A DNA stretch of 9,845 nt from Streptomyces griseus (GCA_943323705.2 CALPIT020000078.1:1-9845), one strand, 5' to 3'; numbered from the stretch's first letter, positions 1 through 8,374 are shown. Translations and numbers: made by a program. Notes: a model not told the origin generated them from the letters alone.

Positions 1-12
1 CTGAGAAGAGGG

Positions 13-53
13 ACCTTTTGAACAAATTGAACTCATTAAACCTTTTGAACAAA
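13..53. repeat. 14-bp direct repeat pair downstream of recO
   Basis: The 14-mer ACCTTTTGAACAAA occurs at 13-26 and again, unchanged, at 40-53, a 27-bp offset. It lies in the gene-free stretch beyond the 3' end of recO. The window edge is only 12 bases away, so more copies may lie outside. No coding potential is seen. Function unknown; it could belong to a longer interspersed repeat. Confidence 0.6.
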
Positions 54-110
54 ATCATCTAAAAACGCAACGTCCCTTGCAGGAGTCATTGCTGTGAAGT
101 ACGAACCTTA

Positions 111-160
111 AACCCTTAAACCAGCGTAGCGATTTAAACCTTAAACTAGCGCAGCTTCAC
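111..160. repeat. Two-unit 25-bp tandem repeat overlapping the recO 3' end
   Basis: Two degenerate units sit back to back (111-135 and 136-160). Each has a CCTTAAAC core followed by C(C/T)AGCG(T/C)AGC. A further AACCTTAAAC core lies just upstream at 104-113. The second unit runs over the recO stop codon (157-159 on the plus strand), so the last coding bases of recO lie beside repeat sequence. Between these repeats and the pair at 13-53, a weak minus-strand hairpin (GCAA/TTGC, 67-80) is followed on that strand by five T. It could serve as a poor recO terminator but is not convincing. Nothing else is seen in 1-156. Confidence 0.5.
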
Positions 161-903
161 CCCAACACCTCCTGCAACACTTTCATCGTCTTCATCTGCC
201 CAAAATCTTGCAGATGTAAGGCATAATATTGCTGATAGGCAGTAAGCAGCAGTTTACGAATTTCTTTATTGAGTTTTACTTCGTTGAGTTCTTCCGGATG
301 GACGACTTTTAGTAACTCTATGGTGTGTTTTGTCAATTCACCCTGAATGAAATAATTATGTATCGGCTTATCCGTAACAAAAACGCCTTCTTTCAAATCA
401 AGATAAATTTCAGATTCGTTTTCTAAGCCTGGGTCGGGACTTTGGATTTTAAAGCCCATGAATTGAGGCAATTGGAGTGAGAAGTACAAGGCAAAATTAG
501 CTGCATCAGCCATTTCAGCTCGGTCCAGGAAAAGAAAGCAATCTTCACAGAAATAAAACAATTCATCGTTGGCCTCTGGTTGTTTTAAAGTTTTGGTAAG
601 CAATTCTATTACATAAACGGCGATACTATTTTTGATGACGTCGCTGAAAAGTTGCTGATAAATAATATGCCAATTGCATTCTTTTATTCGTTGCATTCCT
701 TTAAGCTCATTGTGATAGACTTCCATATCTAATAAAGCGCCAGGTTGCATCATCGCTGCTTTTGAGCCTTTCTTCTGAGTGGTTCTTACGCCATTCACCA
801 TATAGGTTTGTATGCCGAACTTTTCTGTGAATATGGTGGCAACAATGCTCGTTTCGCCATATTTCACGGTTCGTAATACAATACCTTTAGTTTTATGCGT
901 CAT
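157..903 (-). CDS. recO: DNA repair protein RecO
   Basis: RecO helps RecR (and RecF) load RecA onto SSB-coated single-stranded DNA and anneals complementary strands during recombinational repair in the cytoplasm. The 248-residue length is normal for the family. The N-terminal OB-fold is recognisable: the TKGIVLRTVKYGETS opening (residues 5-19), then FTEKFG (25-30) and the basic VNGVR...KKGSK stretch (36-48). Residues about 80-248 are the helical C-terminal domain. Many RecO proteins carry a four-cysteine zinc site near residues 150-180. Here that place is taken by a cysteine-free GFKIQ...YLDLKEGVF segment (150-175), as I recall for other Bacteroidota members. The only CxxC (119-122) lies in a helix and is unlikely to be a zinc site. 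The ATG at 903 fits the family start. The gene is divergent from the transporter gene beginning at 985. Confidence 0.93.
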   Translation of the reverse strand: MTHKTKGIVLRTVKYGETSIVATIFTEKFGIQTYMVNGVRTTQKKGSKAAMMQPGALLDMEVYHNELKGMQRIKECNWHIIYQQLFSDVIKNSIAVYVIELLTKTLKQPEANDELFYFCEDCFLFLDRAEMADAANFALYFSLQLPQFMGFKIQSPDPGLENESEIYLDLKEGVFVTDKPIHNYFIQGELTKHTIELLKVVHPEELNEVKLNKEIRKLLLTAYQQYYALHLQDFGQMKTMKVLQEVLG

Positions 904-913
904 GAATTTATTT

Positions 914-945
914 CTTGAAGTTTTTTATAAATAAACTTTCTTTGC
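914..945 (+). promoter_or_regulatory. Candidate Bacteroidota-type promoter for the RND transporter gene
   Basis: CTTG at 914-917 and TTTCTTTGC at 937-945 resemble the Bacteroidota -33 (TTTG/TTG) and -7 (TAnnTTTG) elements. The 19-bp spacer is in the expected range. The -7 element misses the second base of the TA. Transcription would start near 950, about 35 bp before the ATG at 985. This is pattern matching in an AT-rich spacer, so it is only a candidate. No comparable minus-strand promoter for recO was found. Confidence 0.35.
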
Positions 946-984
946 ACAATAATAATCATTCCCACTCATCAATATCAGAAAAAT

Positions 985-3312
985 ATGTGGCAACAGCTGG
1001 CAAAATTCGTACTTAAAAACAGATTGATTTTACTTTGTTTACTATTGTTGACCACAGTATGGATGGGCTATTATGCATCTAAAGTAAAATTGAGCTACGA
1101 ATTTGCGAGAGCCATTCCTACAGACAATCCGAAGTATAAAGAATACATGTCATTCAAACAGTTGTTTGGCGATGATGGCAACATGCTCGTGATTGGTGTT
1201 CAGACAAAAGACTTCTTCAATCAGAAAAAATTTACAGCATATCAGGAACTGCAACAAGAAATCAAAAAAGTTCATTGCGTGGAAGATGTACTTAGTGTTC
1301 CCGTTGCCGTTATGTTGGAGAAAGACAGCGTAGAAGAAAAGCTTATTTCTAAAAAAATATTCGCCGATCATTACAGCAATCAGTCTGAATTAGACAGTGC
1401 CGCTTCGGTATTCATGAATCTTCCATTTTACAAAACATTGCTCTATAACCCTGATTCAGCGGCATATGTGATGGCGGTTAAAATAAATAAAGACTCATTG
1501 AATTCGCCAGCCCGAGTTAAAATAGTTGATGGCATTATGAAGGCAACGTCAGCGTATGAACGAAATTCAGGTGTTGAAGTGCACTTGAGTGGACTTCCCC
1601 TAATCAGAACCGTTATAGCAGAAAGAATTCAGAAAGAAATGAAATTATTTTTGTGGGGTTCATTGTTGTTAAGTGTGTTGATATTATTTGTTTTCTTCCG
1701 TTCTATTAGTACTACTTTGATTTCGATGAGTGTGGTGGTAATAGGTGTTATCTGGACAGTAGCCATGATTTACTTATGCGGATACAAAATCACTTTGTTA
1801 ACAGCATTGATTCCTTCTTTGGTGGTGGTGATTGGCATTCCCAATTGCATTTACTTTATTAATAAATATCACACTTCATATCTGAGCAGTCATGAAACCA
1901 ATGAAAAAGACAGAAAAGAAAAAGCTTTGGTGGATATGGTTAGTAAAATGGGCGTAGTTACTTTGTTTTGTAACATTACTGCCGCTATAGGATTTGCAGT
2001 GTTTGCCCTTACCAAAAGCGCTGTTTTAAAAGAGTTTGGTGTGGTTTCGGGTATCAGCATCATGTTCATCTTTGTGATTTCATTTGTACTGTTGCCGGCT
2101 GTATTGAGTTACTTGCCAGTACCAGGAAAACAACAACTAAAATACCTCGATAACAAATGGGTGCTAACTTTTCTGAACAAAATAGAGATCTGGGTTTTTA
2201 ATCATAGGAAAACAATATTGGTGATTACTTCATTAGTAATATTGATTTCTATTGGCGGAATTCTACGATTAAAATCTGTTGCTTACATAGTTGATGACTT
2301 ACCAAAAACAGACAAAATTTATAAAGATTTAAAATTCTTCGAAAGAAATTTCAGAGGTATTATGCCATTGGAAATTGTCATTGATTCAAAAAAGAGGAGA
2401 GGATTAAGAGGCCTGAAACCCTTTTACAAAGTGGATTCTCTGGCCACATACATCGCTTCCAAAAAAGAAATGAATCGCCCGTTAACTTTGTCTGAAGGTT
2501 TGAAATTTGCTACCATGGGCTTCAATGACAATGATTCCAACAATTACAGAATGCCCGGAGATTTTGAGGCTGTTTTTCTGAACGACTATTTGAATCAAAA
2601 AAGCGGAAATAGCAATGGCGGTTTATCAAAAATGCTCAGTTCATTTATAGATACCAGTAAACGCTACACTAGAATCAGCGTAAGCATGGCAGATGTGGGA
2701 ACCGAAAAGTTGCCTGCCATCATGAACGATATCCAACAAAAAGCCAATCAATATTTTGATACATCGGCTTATAAAGTTTCATTAACCGGAACCAGTATCA
2801 CTTTTCAAGAAGGAAGTAAATTCATCATCAACGGCTTGAAAGAAAGCATCTTCTGGGCTTTCTTATTAATTGCTTTATGCATGCTCTATTTATTCAAGTC
2901 ATTTAAAATATTGGTGTGTTCATTATTGCCCAATCTGATTCCGCTTGTAGTAACTGCTGGCGTAATGGGCTGGGCTGGTATTCCGTTGAAACCCTCTACA
3001 GTATTGGTTTTTAGTGTTGCATTGGGAATTGCAGTAGACATTACCATTCGCTTTCTGGTGAATTACCGCCAGGTGTTACCCTTTCATAATGGAGATGTAC
3101 AAATGACAGTCAGAAGTACGGTGCAACAAACCGGTTTGAGTATTATTTATACTTCATTGGTATTGACAGCTGGCTTTATCATATTCTGTGCAAGTAGTTT
3201 TGGAGGAACATTTGCCTTAGGCTGGCTTACTTCAGTTACCTTATTTGTGGCTACTATTACCAATCTGATATTTTTACCCGTTCTTTTGCTGTTGTTGAAC
3301 AAGAAAAAATAG
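985..3312 (+). CDS. RND/MMPL-superfamily transporter (Patched/HpnN-like architecture)
   Basis: This 775-residue inner-membrane protein has the duplicated RND plan. TM1 is at about 13-30 and is followed by a first periplasmic domain (31-218). TM2-6 span about 220-376 and TM7 about 409-427. A second periplasmic domain covers 428-618, and TM8-12 span about 622-771. The length is shorter than AcrB-type pumps (about 1,040) and close to MmpL, HpnN and Patched-like proteins, which move lipids or other hydrophobic compounds. TM10 carries the RND proton-relay Asp in ALGIAVDITIRF (D685). The equivalent TM4 segment, VVIGIPNCIYFINKY (281-295), has Pro/Asn instead, so only the C-terminal half keeps the acidic residue. 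No adaptor (MFP) or outer-membrane factor gene is adjacent, so a tripartite drug pump is unlikely. Substrate unknown; lipid or hydrophobic export is an inference from architecture. The ATG at 985 places MWQQLAKFVLKNR directly before TM1, as expected. Confidence 0.82.
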   Translation: MWQQLAKFVLKNRLILLCLLLLTTVWMGYYASKVKLSYEFARAIPTDNPKYKEYMSFKQLFGDDGNMLVIGVQTKDFFNQKKFTAYQELQQEIKKVHCVEDVLSVPVAVMLEKDSVEEKLISKKIFADHYSNQSELDSAASVFMNLPFYKTLLYNPDSAAYVMAVKINKDSLNSPARVKIVDGIMKATSAYERNSGVEVHLSGLPLIRTVIAERIQKEMKLFLWGSLLLSVLILFVFFRSISTTLISMSVVVIGVIWTVAMIYLCGYKITLLTALIPSLVVVIGIPNCIYFINKYHTSYLSSHETNEKDRKEKALVDMVSKMGVVTLFCNITAAIGFAVFALTKSAVLKEFGVVSGISIMFIFVISFVLLPAVLSYLPVPGKQQLKYLDNKWVLTFLNKIEIWVFNHRKTILVITSLVILISIGGILRLKSVAYIVDDLPKTDKIYKDLKFFERNFRGIMPLEIVIDSKKRRGLRGLKPFYKVDSLATYIASKKEMNRPLTLSEGLKFATMGFNDNDSNNYRMPGDFEAVFLNDYLNQKSGNSNGGLSKMLSSFIDTSKRYTRISVSMADVGTEKLPAIMNDIQQKANQYFDTSAYKVSLTGTSITFQEGSKFIINGLKESIFWAFLLIALCMLYLFKSFKILVCSLLPNLIPLVVTAGVMGWAGIPLKPSTVLVFSVALGIAVDITIRFLVNYRQVLPFHNGDVQMTVRSTVQQTGLSIIYTSLVLTAGFIIFCASSFGGTFALGWLTSVTLFVATITNLIFLPVLLLLLNKKK

Positions 3313-3337
3313 AGTTTATAAAAAAAATTATTTTTTG

Positions 3338-3349
3338 TGAAAATTTTCA
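3338..3349. promoter_or_regulatory. Perfect 12-bp palindrome upstream of the SusC gene
   Basis: TGAAAATTTTCA is perfectly self-complementary and lies 66 bp before the susC-like start codon, next to or within the likely -33 region. A dyad in this position could be an operator, but in such an AT-rich spacer a chance palindrome is also plausible. A separate A6-TTA-T6 dyad at 3322-3336, just after the transporter stop codon, is too weak to call a terminator. Confidence 0.25.
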
Positions 3350-3374
3350 TAATTTTCCGAATAGACTATTTTAG
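3344..3374 (+). promoter_or_regulatory. Weak promoter candidate for the SusC/SusD operon
   Basis: TATTTTAG at 3367-3374 matches TAnnTTTG at five of the six fixed positions. A poor -33 match, TTTTC at 3344-3348, lies about 18 bp upstream. A better TTG at 3335-3337 is 29 bp away, which is too far. If this is used, transcription would begin near 3380 and the direct repeat at 3386-3411 would form most of the leader RNA. No sigma-factor or regulator gene in the window points to a specific control mechanism. Confidence 0.25.
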
Positions 3375-3385
3375 TTCTATATAAT

Positions 3386-3411
3386 AAACCATCAATTCTA
3401 AACCATCAATT
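3386..3411 (+). repeat. Perfect 12-bp direct repeat in the SusC gene leader
   Basis: AAACCATCAATT occurs at 3386-3397 and 3400-3411, a 14-bp period. The second copy ends three bases before the ATG at 3415. The repeat fills the position where a ribosome or an RNA-binding regulator would contact the mRNA. No Shine-Dalgarno sequence is present. It may be a regulatory element or a recent slippage duplication; the sequence alone does not decide. Confidence 0.65.
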
Positions 3412-3414
3412 ATC

Positions 3415-6400
3415 ATGAGAAAATTTCTTCTGCTATTTTCTATGTATTTATGCTTGATGACTGTTGCCAATGCACAGGTAATCATTAAGGGTAAAGTTAC
3501 AGACTCGAAAGACGGACAGCCGCTATCCGGAGTATCCGTTAAATTAACAGGTAAAGCCGGCGGTACTTCTACAGCCAACGACGGTACCTATTCAATCGAA
3601 CTTACCAAAAAAGAAGGCAAGCTCGAATTCAGTTACAATGGCTATGCTTCACAAACAGTTAAACTTTCTTCTGCAGGCGCTTCAGTAGATGTAATGCTTG
3701 TTTTAGAAACTAAAGCCATGTCTGAAGTTGTTGTAACAGCTCTTGGTATCAAAAGAGAGAAAAAAGCGTTAGGCTATGGTGTATCAACTGTTTCTAAAAA
3801 AGACCTTGAGTTAAGACCAGAAGGCGATATCGCTCGTGTATTGAGTGGGAAAGCTGCAGGTGTAACGATTACCAATTCAAGTGGTTTATCAGGTAGTGGT
3901 ACTAATATTACCGTAAGAGCTATCAGTACCATTACAGGTAGTTCAACACCATTGTTTGTTGTTGATGGTGTTCCATTTAATGGCGAAACCAATTCTAATT
4001 CAAGCTTCGTTTATGGCAACCAAACTTCAAGTCGTTTTCTTGATTTGGATCCTAACAACATCGAAAGTGTAAATATTTTAAAAGGGTTGAGTGCTACCAC
4101 ACTATATGGTGAAAACGGTAGAAATGGTGTTATCTTAATTACCACTAAAAATGGCGGCGGCGTAAAACCTGCTCAAAAAACCGAGATTACAGTTTCTCAA
4201 TCTTATTTTGCTAATAACGTTGCTAATCTTCCTGAATACAATACAAAGTATGGCGGCGGATTTGATTTGAGCAATGGCGTAACTTTTTTCAGTAATTGGG
4301 GTGGACCTTTCTCAAATCCTCCGGTACAAGTAAGACATCCATACGACAGATCAGCCTTGAACGTGGCTTTTCCACAGTATGTAGGCGCTTTATATGATTA
4401 CAAACAATACAATAGTGTAAGCAACTTCTTCAGAAATGGTTCTGTTAGCAACACCTCAGTAAATGTTGGCGGTTCTAACGGAACAACTACTTTCTCTGCA
4501 AACTTCAGTTATTTGAATGATGTTGGTTTTACTGTCGGTAACGAAATGAGAAAGTCTACATTTGGTGCTGGTGGATCAACCAAACTTTCAAATAAATTTA
4601 CTTTGTCTGGTACTTTCAACTATGTCATGACAGCAGTTAAAGCGCCTCCAACTTCTACCAGTTTTGGTAGTGGTTCTACACAAACTTCAGTATTTGGTGA
4701 TGTTTTATACACACCCACTTCAGTGGACTTAATGGGATTGCCTTGGGAAAATCCTTTGGATCGTTCTCATGTTTATTACAGAACTGCAAACGATATCCAA
4801 AATCCACGTTGGACTTTATATAATTCCTTCACAGAAGATAATGTAAACAGATCTTTCGGTAATCTTCAATTGAAATATGATGTAATGAAAGGACTTAACC
4901 TTGGTTACAGAGTTGGTTTCGATAATTACACAGAAACGCAATTGTATGCTCAAAACAAGGGTGGTTCTATTGATCCAGATGGTATCATGAGAACTTCAAC
5001 AGGTATCAACACGATTCTTGATCAAAACTTCTATAGTGCGTATAACAAAGATTTAAATGACAAGTGGAAATTGAATGTGGATGCTGGTTTGAATATCAGA
5101 AATGATATTTACAAACAAAATGGTATTACCAGCACGCAACAGTTGGTTTACGGACTTTTAAATCATACCAATTTTGTAAATCATTTGCCTACAAGTGAAA
5201 GTGGAACTTCTTTAGATTTTAAAGTTGAATCTCAAACAATTGGTTTGTATTTACAAAGTGGAATCAGCTATAACGATTATTTGTTTCTCACAGTGGGTGG
5301 TCGTCAGGGTTGGACATCAACTTTGGAAAAAGAAAACAGAGGCATTTTTTATCCAAGTATGAGTGCTTCGTTCATTCCAACATCAGTTGTGGAAGCACTT
5401 AAGGATAACAAATACATCAATTATTTAAAAGTAAGAGCGGGATATGCTACAAGTGCTGAATTCCCTGGTGCTTATAACACAAGACCAACATTAGATATCA
5501 ATACAAAAGTTTTTGTGAATGGTGGAAATACTTCTATCAATACGAACGCTATTTCAAATGTATTGCCTAATCCAAACTTAAAACCTTCTTTAATTAAAGA
5601 ATTTGAATTTGGATTGGAAGGTAAAGTATTGAACAACAGAGGTAATTTTGATTTGTCAGTTTACAACAGACAAGCAAATGATCAATTGTTAAACAGAGAT
5701 TTAGATCCTTCTACAGGATTTACATCACAAAGAATCAATGCCGGTAATGTTACCAATAAAGGTATTGAGTTGAGCATAGGTTATACTGTGATTAAAAACA
5801 AAAACTGGAAATGGCAGTTGGATGGTTTGTATTCAAGAAACAGAAGTAAAGTTTCTGATATCCCTGCTGATTTGAAAGAAATTAGAACCAGTGGGTTTAC
5901 TAACTTAGGTACTTTCGCCATTAATGGTCAGCCTTTAGGTGTGATTAAAGGAACGGCTTATGTAAGAGATGCAAACGGAAACAGAATTGTAGGCTCTAAT
6001 GGTAACTATATCCTTGCAAATGAAGTTAGTATTTTAGGTGATCCTAATGCTGATTACAGAATGACAGGAATAAGTACATTGAGCTACAAGCAATTCTCTT
6101 TCAGAGTACAGATGGATTATACTCATGGTGGTGATATGTATTCAGCTACATCAAGTGTATTGGTGGGCAGAGGGGTTACAAGAGATACAGAATTTGACAG
6201 AGCATTAGGGTATATTTTACCGGGTGTAAGAGAGGACGGCACACCGAACAATATTCAGATTAGTGCTACTCAAGCTTATTTTGATAATTCAGTTGCCGGA
6301 AGTGCTGCTGATGAGCCTGGAATTTTTGATGCTACATGTGTGAGAATAAGAGAAGCTTCTCTTTCTTATAGCATGCCACAAGATGTGTTGAAAAAATTAC

Positions 6401-6585
6401 CATTCGGATCTGTTTCATTTACATTAAGTGGAACTAACCTTTGGTATTTCGCTCCTAACTTCCCTAAATATGTAAACTTCGATCCTGAAACTTCAGGTTT
6501 GGGTGTTAGTAACGGAAGAGGACTTGAATTCATCACTGGGCCTTCATCAAGAAGAATTGGTGCCAGTATCAGAGTAACTTTTTAA
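3415..6585 (+). CDS. SusC/RagA-family TonB-dependent outer-membrane transporter
   Basis: This is the barrel subunit of a SusCD uptake complex, using TonB energy to import a ligand captured by its SusD partner. Its 1,056 residues are typical of the family. A signal peptide (1-20) ends in VANA before QV, a type I signal peptidase site. A carboxypeptidase regulatory-like beta domain follows at 22-98, with the GKVTDSKDGQPLSGVSV signature. A TonB-box-like SEVVVTALGI lies at 103-112. The plug spans about 115-247 and includes PLFVVDGVPF (179-188) and the SusC signature DLDPNNIESVNILKG with LYG and NGVILITTK (210-245). The rest is beta-barrel, ending in RIGASIRVTF with the usual terminal Phe. There is no STN domain, so direct signalling to an anti-sigma factor is not expected. 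The SusD gene follows after 30 bp. Ligand unknown: no degradative enzyme is linked. Confidence 0.95.
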   Translation: MRKFLLLFSMYLCLMTVANAQVIIKGKVTDSKDGQPLSGVSVKLTGKAGGTSTANDGTYSIELTKKEGKLEFSYNGYASQTVKLSSAGASVDVMLVLETKAMSEVVVTALGIKREKKALGYGVSTVSKKDLELRPEGDIARVLSGKAAGVTITNSSGLSGSGTNITVRAISTITGSSTPLFVVDGVPFNGETNSNSSFVYGNQTSSRFLDLDPNNIESVNILKGLSATTLYGENGRNGVILITTKNGGGVKPAQKTEITVSQSYFANNVANLPEYNTKYGGGFDLSNGVTFFSNWGGPFSNPPVQVRHPYDRSALNVAFPQYVGALYDYKQYNSVSNFFRNGSVSNTSVNVGGSNGTTTFSANFSYLNDVGFTVGNEMRKSTFGAGGSTKLSNKFTLSGTFNYVMTAVKAPPTSTSFGSGSTQTSVFGDVLYTPTSVDLMGLPWENPLDRSHVYYRTANDIQNPRWTLYNSFTEDNVNRSFGNLQLKYDVMKGLNLGYRVGFDNYTETQLYAQNKGGSIDPDGIMRTSTGINTILDQNFYSAYNKDLNDKWKLNVDAGLNIRNDIYKQNGITSTQQLVYGLLNHTNFVNHLPTSESGTSLDFKVESQTIGLYLQSGISYNDYLFLTVGGRQGWTSTLEKENRGIFYPSMSASFIPTSVVEALKDNKYINYLKVRAGYATSAEFPGAYNTRPTLDINTKVFVNGGNTSINTNAISNVLPNPNLKPSLIKEFEFGLEGKVLNNRGNFDLSVYNRQANDQLLNRDLDPSTGFTSQRINAGNVTNKGIELSIGYTVIKNKNWKWQLDGLYSRNRSKVSDIPADLKEIRTSGFTNLGTFAINGQPLGVIKGTAYVRDANGNRIVGSNGNYILANEVSILGDPNADYRMTGISTLSYKQFSFRVQMDYTHGGDMYSATSSVLVGRGVTRDTEFDRALGYILPGVREDGTPNNIQISATQAYFDNSVAGSAADEPGIFDATCVRIREASLSYSMPQDVLKKLPFGSVSFTLSGTNLWYFAPNFPKYVNFDPETSGLGVSNGRGLEFITGPSSRRIGASIRVTF

Positions 6586-6615
6586 TGAATAGTATCACTT
6601 AATAAAATCAAAAAA

Positions 6616-8304
6616 ATGAAAATATATAAATTAATACTAGGGATTGTCTTGGTGAGTTCATTAGGAGCTTGCAAGAAAATGGATAGTTTGCTGGAAAATC
6701 CAAATTCAGTCAATCCAAATCAAGCGAGTGTCGATTTATTGCTGAATCAGTCGCAATTGTCATTCACAGGCGTTTATACTTCACTAAGTAATTTTGGAGG
6801 TCAGTTAACACGCCAGCAAGTAATGTTTGGGCCATTATATAACAATGCTTATCAGCCAAATTCTTTTGATGGCGTTTGGAGCAATGCTTATACTGGTGTT
6901 ATCAAAAACATCAATACTTTAATTCCATTAGCATTGCAACAGAAGAAATATAAGCATGCAGGTATGGCTCAGGTATTGAAAGCGTATACTTTAGGAAGTA
7001 TGGTTGATTTCTTTGGAGATATTCCTAACAGCGAGTCTATTTTAGGTGTAGATAATTTGAATCCTAAAGCAGATGCCGGTGCTACTGTTTATCAATCTGT
7101 ACTCGCATTATTGGATAGTGCCATCATCAATTTTGATAAAGATGGAGCTGCTGGTCCAGCAGATGATTTATTTTATGCAGGTAATTATACCAATTGGGCA
7201 ACAGCTGCAAAGACATTGAAATTGAAATTTTTGATGCAAACAAGATTGGTGAATCCAGGTGTAAGTTCTCAAATTGACCAATTAATTTCTGATGGCGATT
7301 TAATTTCAAGCGCATCACAAGATTTTGTTTTCAAATATTCAACTGTAAACAATGCTCCGGATAGTCGTCATCCACACTATGCTAGTAACTACAACAATGT
7401 AAGTACCGGTTCAAACAGTGTAAGTGATTATATCGGAACGTATTTTATGTGGGCTTTAGGTTATGAAAAATCTGGCGGTGCATTATCAGGATTGGATCCA
7501 AGACGTCGTTTCTACTTGTATCGTCAAAGAACAAATTATGCTGATGTAAATGAAAATAGTTGTCCATGTGCATTTCAATCTGCACCTCCGGGCCACTTCC
7601 CAACAGGCATGCCATTCTGTTTGCCAGGTTCAAGTGGTGGATATTGGGGAAGAGACCATGGCGACAACTCAGGTATTCCTCCAGATCAACCTTCAAGAAC
7701 AACTTGGGGTGTATATCCTGCAGGTGGCGAATTCGATGCTAGTCAAGGTTCATCAGTTAACAACTCAAGAGGTGGTAAAGGCGCTGGTATCGATCCAATC
7801 TGGATGTCCTTCTTTACCAATTTCATGATGGCGGAAGCTGCTCTTGAAATGGGTATTACTACTGGCGGCGATGCAAGAACTTTATTGGAGGCCGGCGTGA
7901 GAGGTTCAATTTCTAAGGTACTTGGTTTTCCAGCAACTGTTGGCGTAACCGTTCCTACAAATCTTGTTCCTTCAAACAACGCTATCAATGCATATGTAAC
8001 AACAGTTATGGATGCTTATGATGCTGCAGCAGATGATGCAGAGCGTTTAAGCATTATTGAAAAAGAATACTACTTAGCAGCTTGGGGTAATGGTATCGAG
8101 CCTTATAACAATTACAGAAGAACAGGTTATCCTGATAACTTACAATTGAATGTAGAATCAGCTACACCAGGTTTTTTTATCAGATCATTATTTTATCCTG
8201 CTGTTTACATCAACAGAAATTTAAACGCACCTGCTCAGAAAAATCCTGGCGTAGCTGCAGATAAAGTTTTCTGGGATAACAATCCGGATAATTTTGTTCA
8301 ATAA
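6616..8304 (+). CDS. SusD/RagB-like nutrient-binding outer-membrane lipoprotein
   Basis: This is the lid and ligand-binding subunit of the SusC partner, anchored at the cell surface. It is a 562-residue lipoprotein: the signal peptide ends in the lipobox SLGAC with C19 as the lipidation site, followed by KK. Helical TPR-like SusD segments are visible early (FDGVWSNAYTGVIKNINTLI, 84-103) and at AKTLKLKFLMQTRLV (198-212). The C-terminal block EKEYYLAAWGNGIEPYNNYRRTGYP (482-506) and the end DKVFWDNNP (549-557) match the SusD-like_2 type (Pfam PF12771) better than classic starch SusD. A loop at 312-378 carries C316, C318 and C335 plus GRDHGDNSGIPPD (345-357) and WGVYPAGGEFD. I recall similar loops in related proteins. 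The ATG at 6616 follows an A-rich leader and gives a clean signal peptide. A tandem stop (TAA TAG) ends the gene. Confidence 0.92.
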   Translation: MKIYKLILGIVLVSSLGACKKMDSLLENPNSVNPNQASVDLLLNQSQLSFTGVYTSLSNFGGQLTRQQVMFGPLYNNAYQPNSFDGVWSNAYTGVIKNINTLIPLALQQKKYKHAGMAQVLKAYTLGSMVDFFGDIPNSESILGVDNLNPKADAGATVYQSVLALLDSAIINFDKDGAAGPADDLFYAGNYTNWATAAKTLKLKFLMQTRLVNPGVSSQIDQLISDGDLISSASQDFVFKYSTVNNAPDSRHPHYASNYNNVSTGSNSVSDYIGTYFMWALGYEKSGGALSGLDPRRRFYLYRQRTNYADVNENSCPCAFQSAPPGHFPTGMPFCLPGSSGGYWGRDHGDNSGIPPDQPSRTTWGVYPAGGEFDASQGSSVNNSRGGKGAGIDPIWMSFFTNFMMAEAALEMGITTGGDARTLLEAGVRGSISKVLGFPATVGVTVPTNLVPSNNAINAYVTTVMDAYDAAADDAERLSIIEKEYYLAAWGNGIEPYNNYRRTGYPDNLQLNVESATPGFFIRSLFYPAVYINRNLNAPAQKNPGVAADKVFWDNNPDNFVQ

Positions 8305-8374
8305 TAGTTAAAGGCAATAAAATAAATAACAAATACAAATGCTTTTATCAGCTGCTGTATATAAAAAAATAAAA

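Noticed and set aside
61..82. Minus-strand hairpin plus T5 as a recO terminator
   Set aside because: Only a four-base GCAA/TTGC stem (67-80) with a mismatched loop is available, too weak to annotate separately.
1150..1371. Minus-strand open frame inside the RND gene
   Set aside because: It is antisense to a well-supported membrane protein and has no domain or credible start context.
3321..3336. A6-TTA-T6 dyad after the RND gene as a terminator
   Set aside because: The stem is purely A-T and its T bases are used up in the stem, so it would be too weak; no separate T tract follows.
7445..7828. Overlapping open frames on both strands inside the SusD-like gene
   Set aside because: They lie within a clearly coding, conserved SusD segment in other frames and show no recognisable domain or signal.
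8339..8374. Upstream ATG for the third operon lipoprotein
   Set aside because: It would put 12 extra residues before a complete lipoprotein signal peptide. The ATG at 8375 gives a normal-length signal and an A-rich leader.
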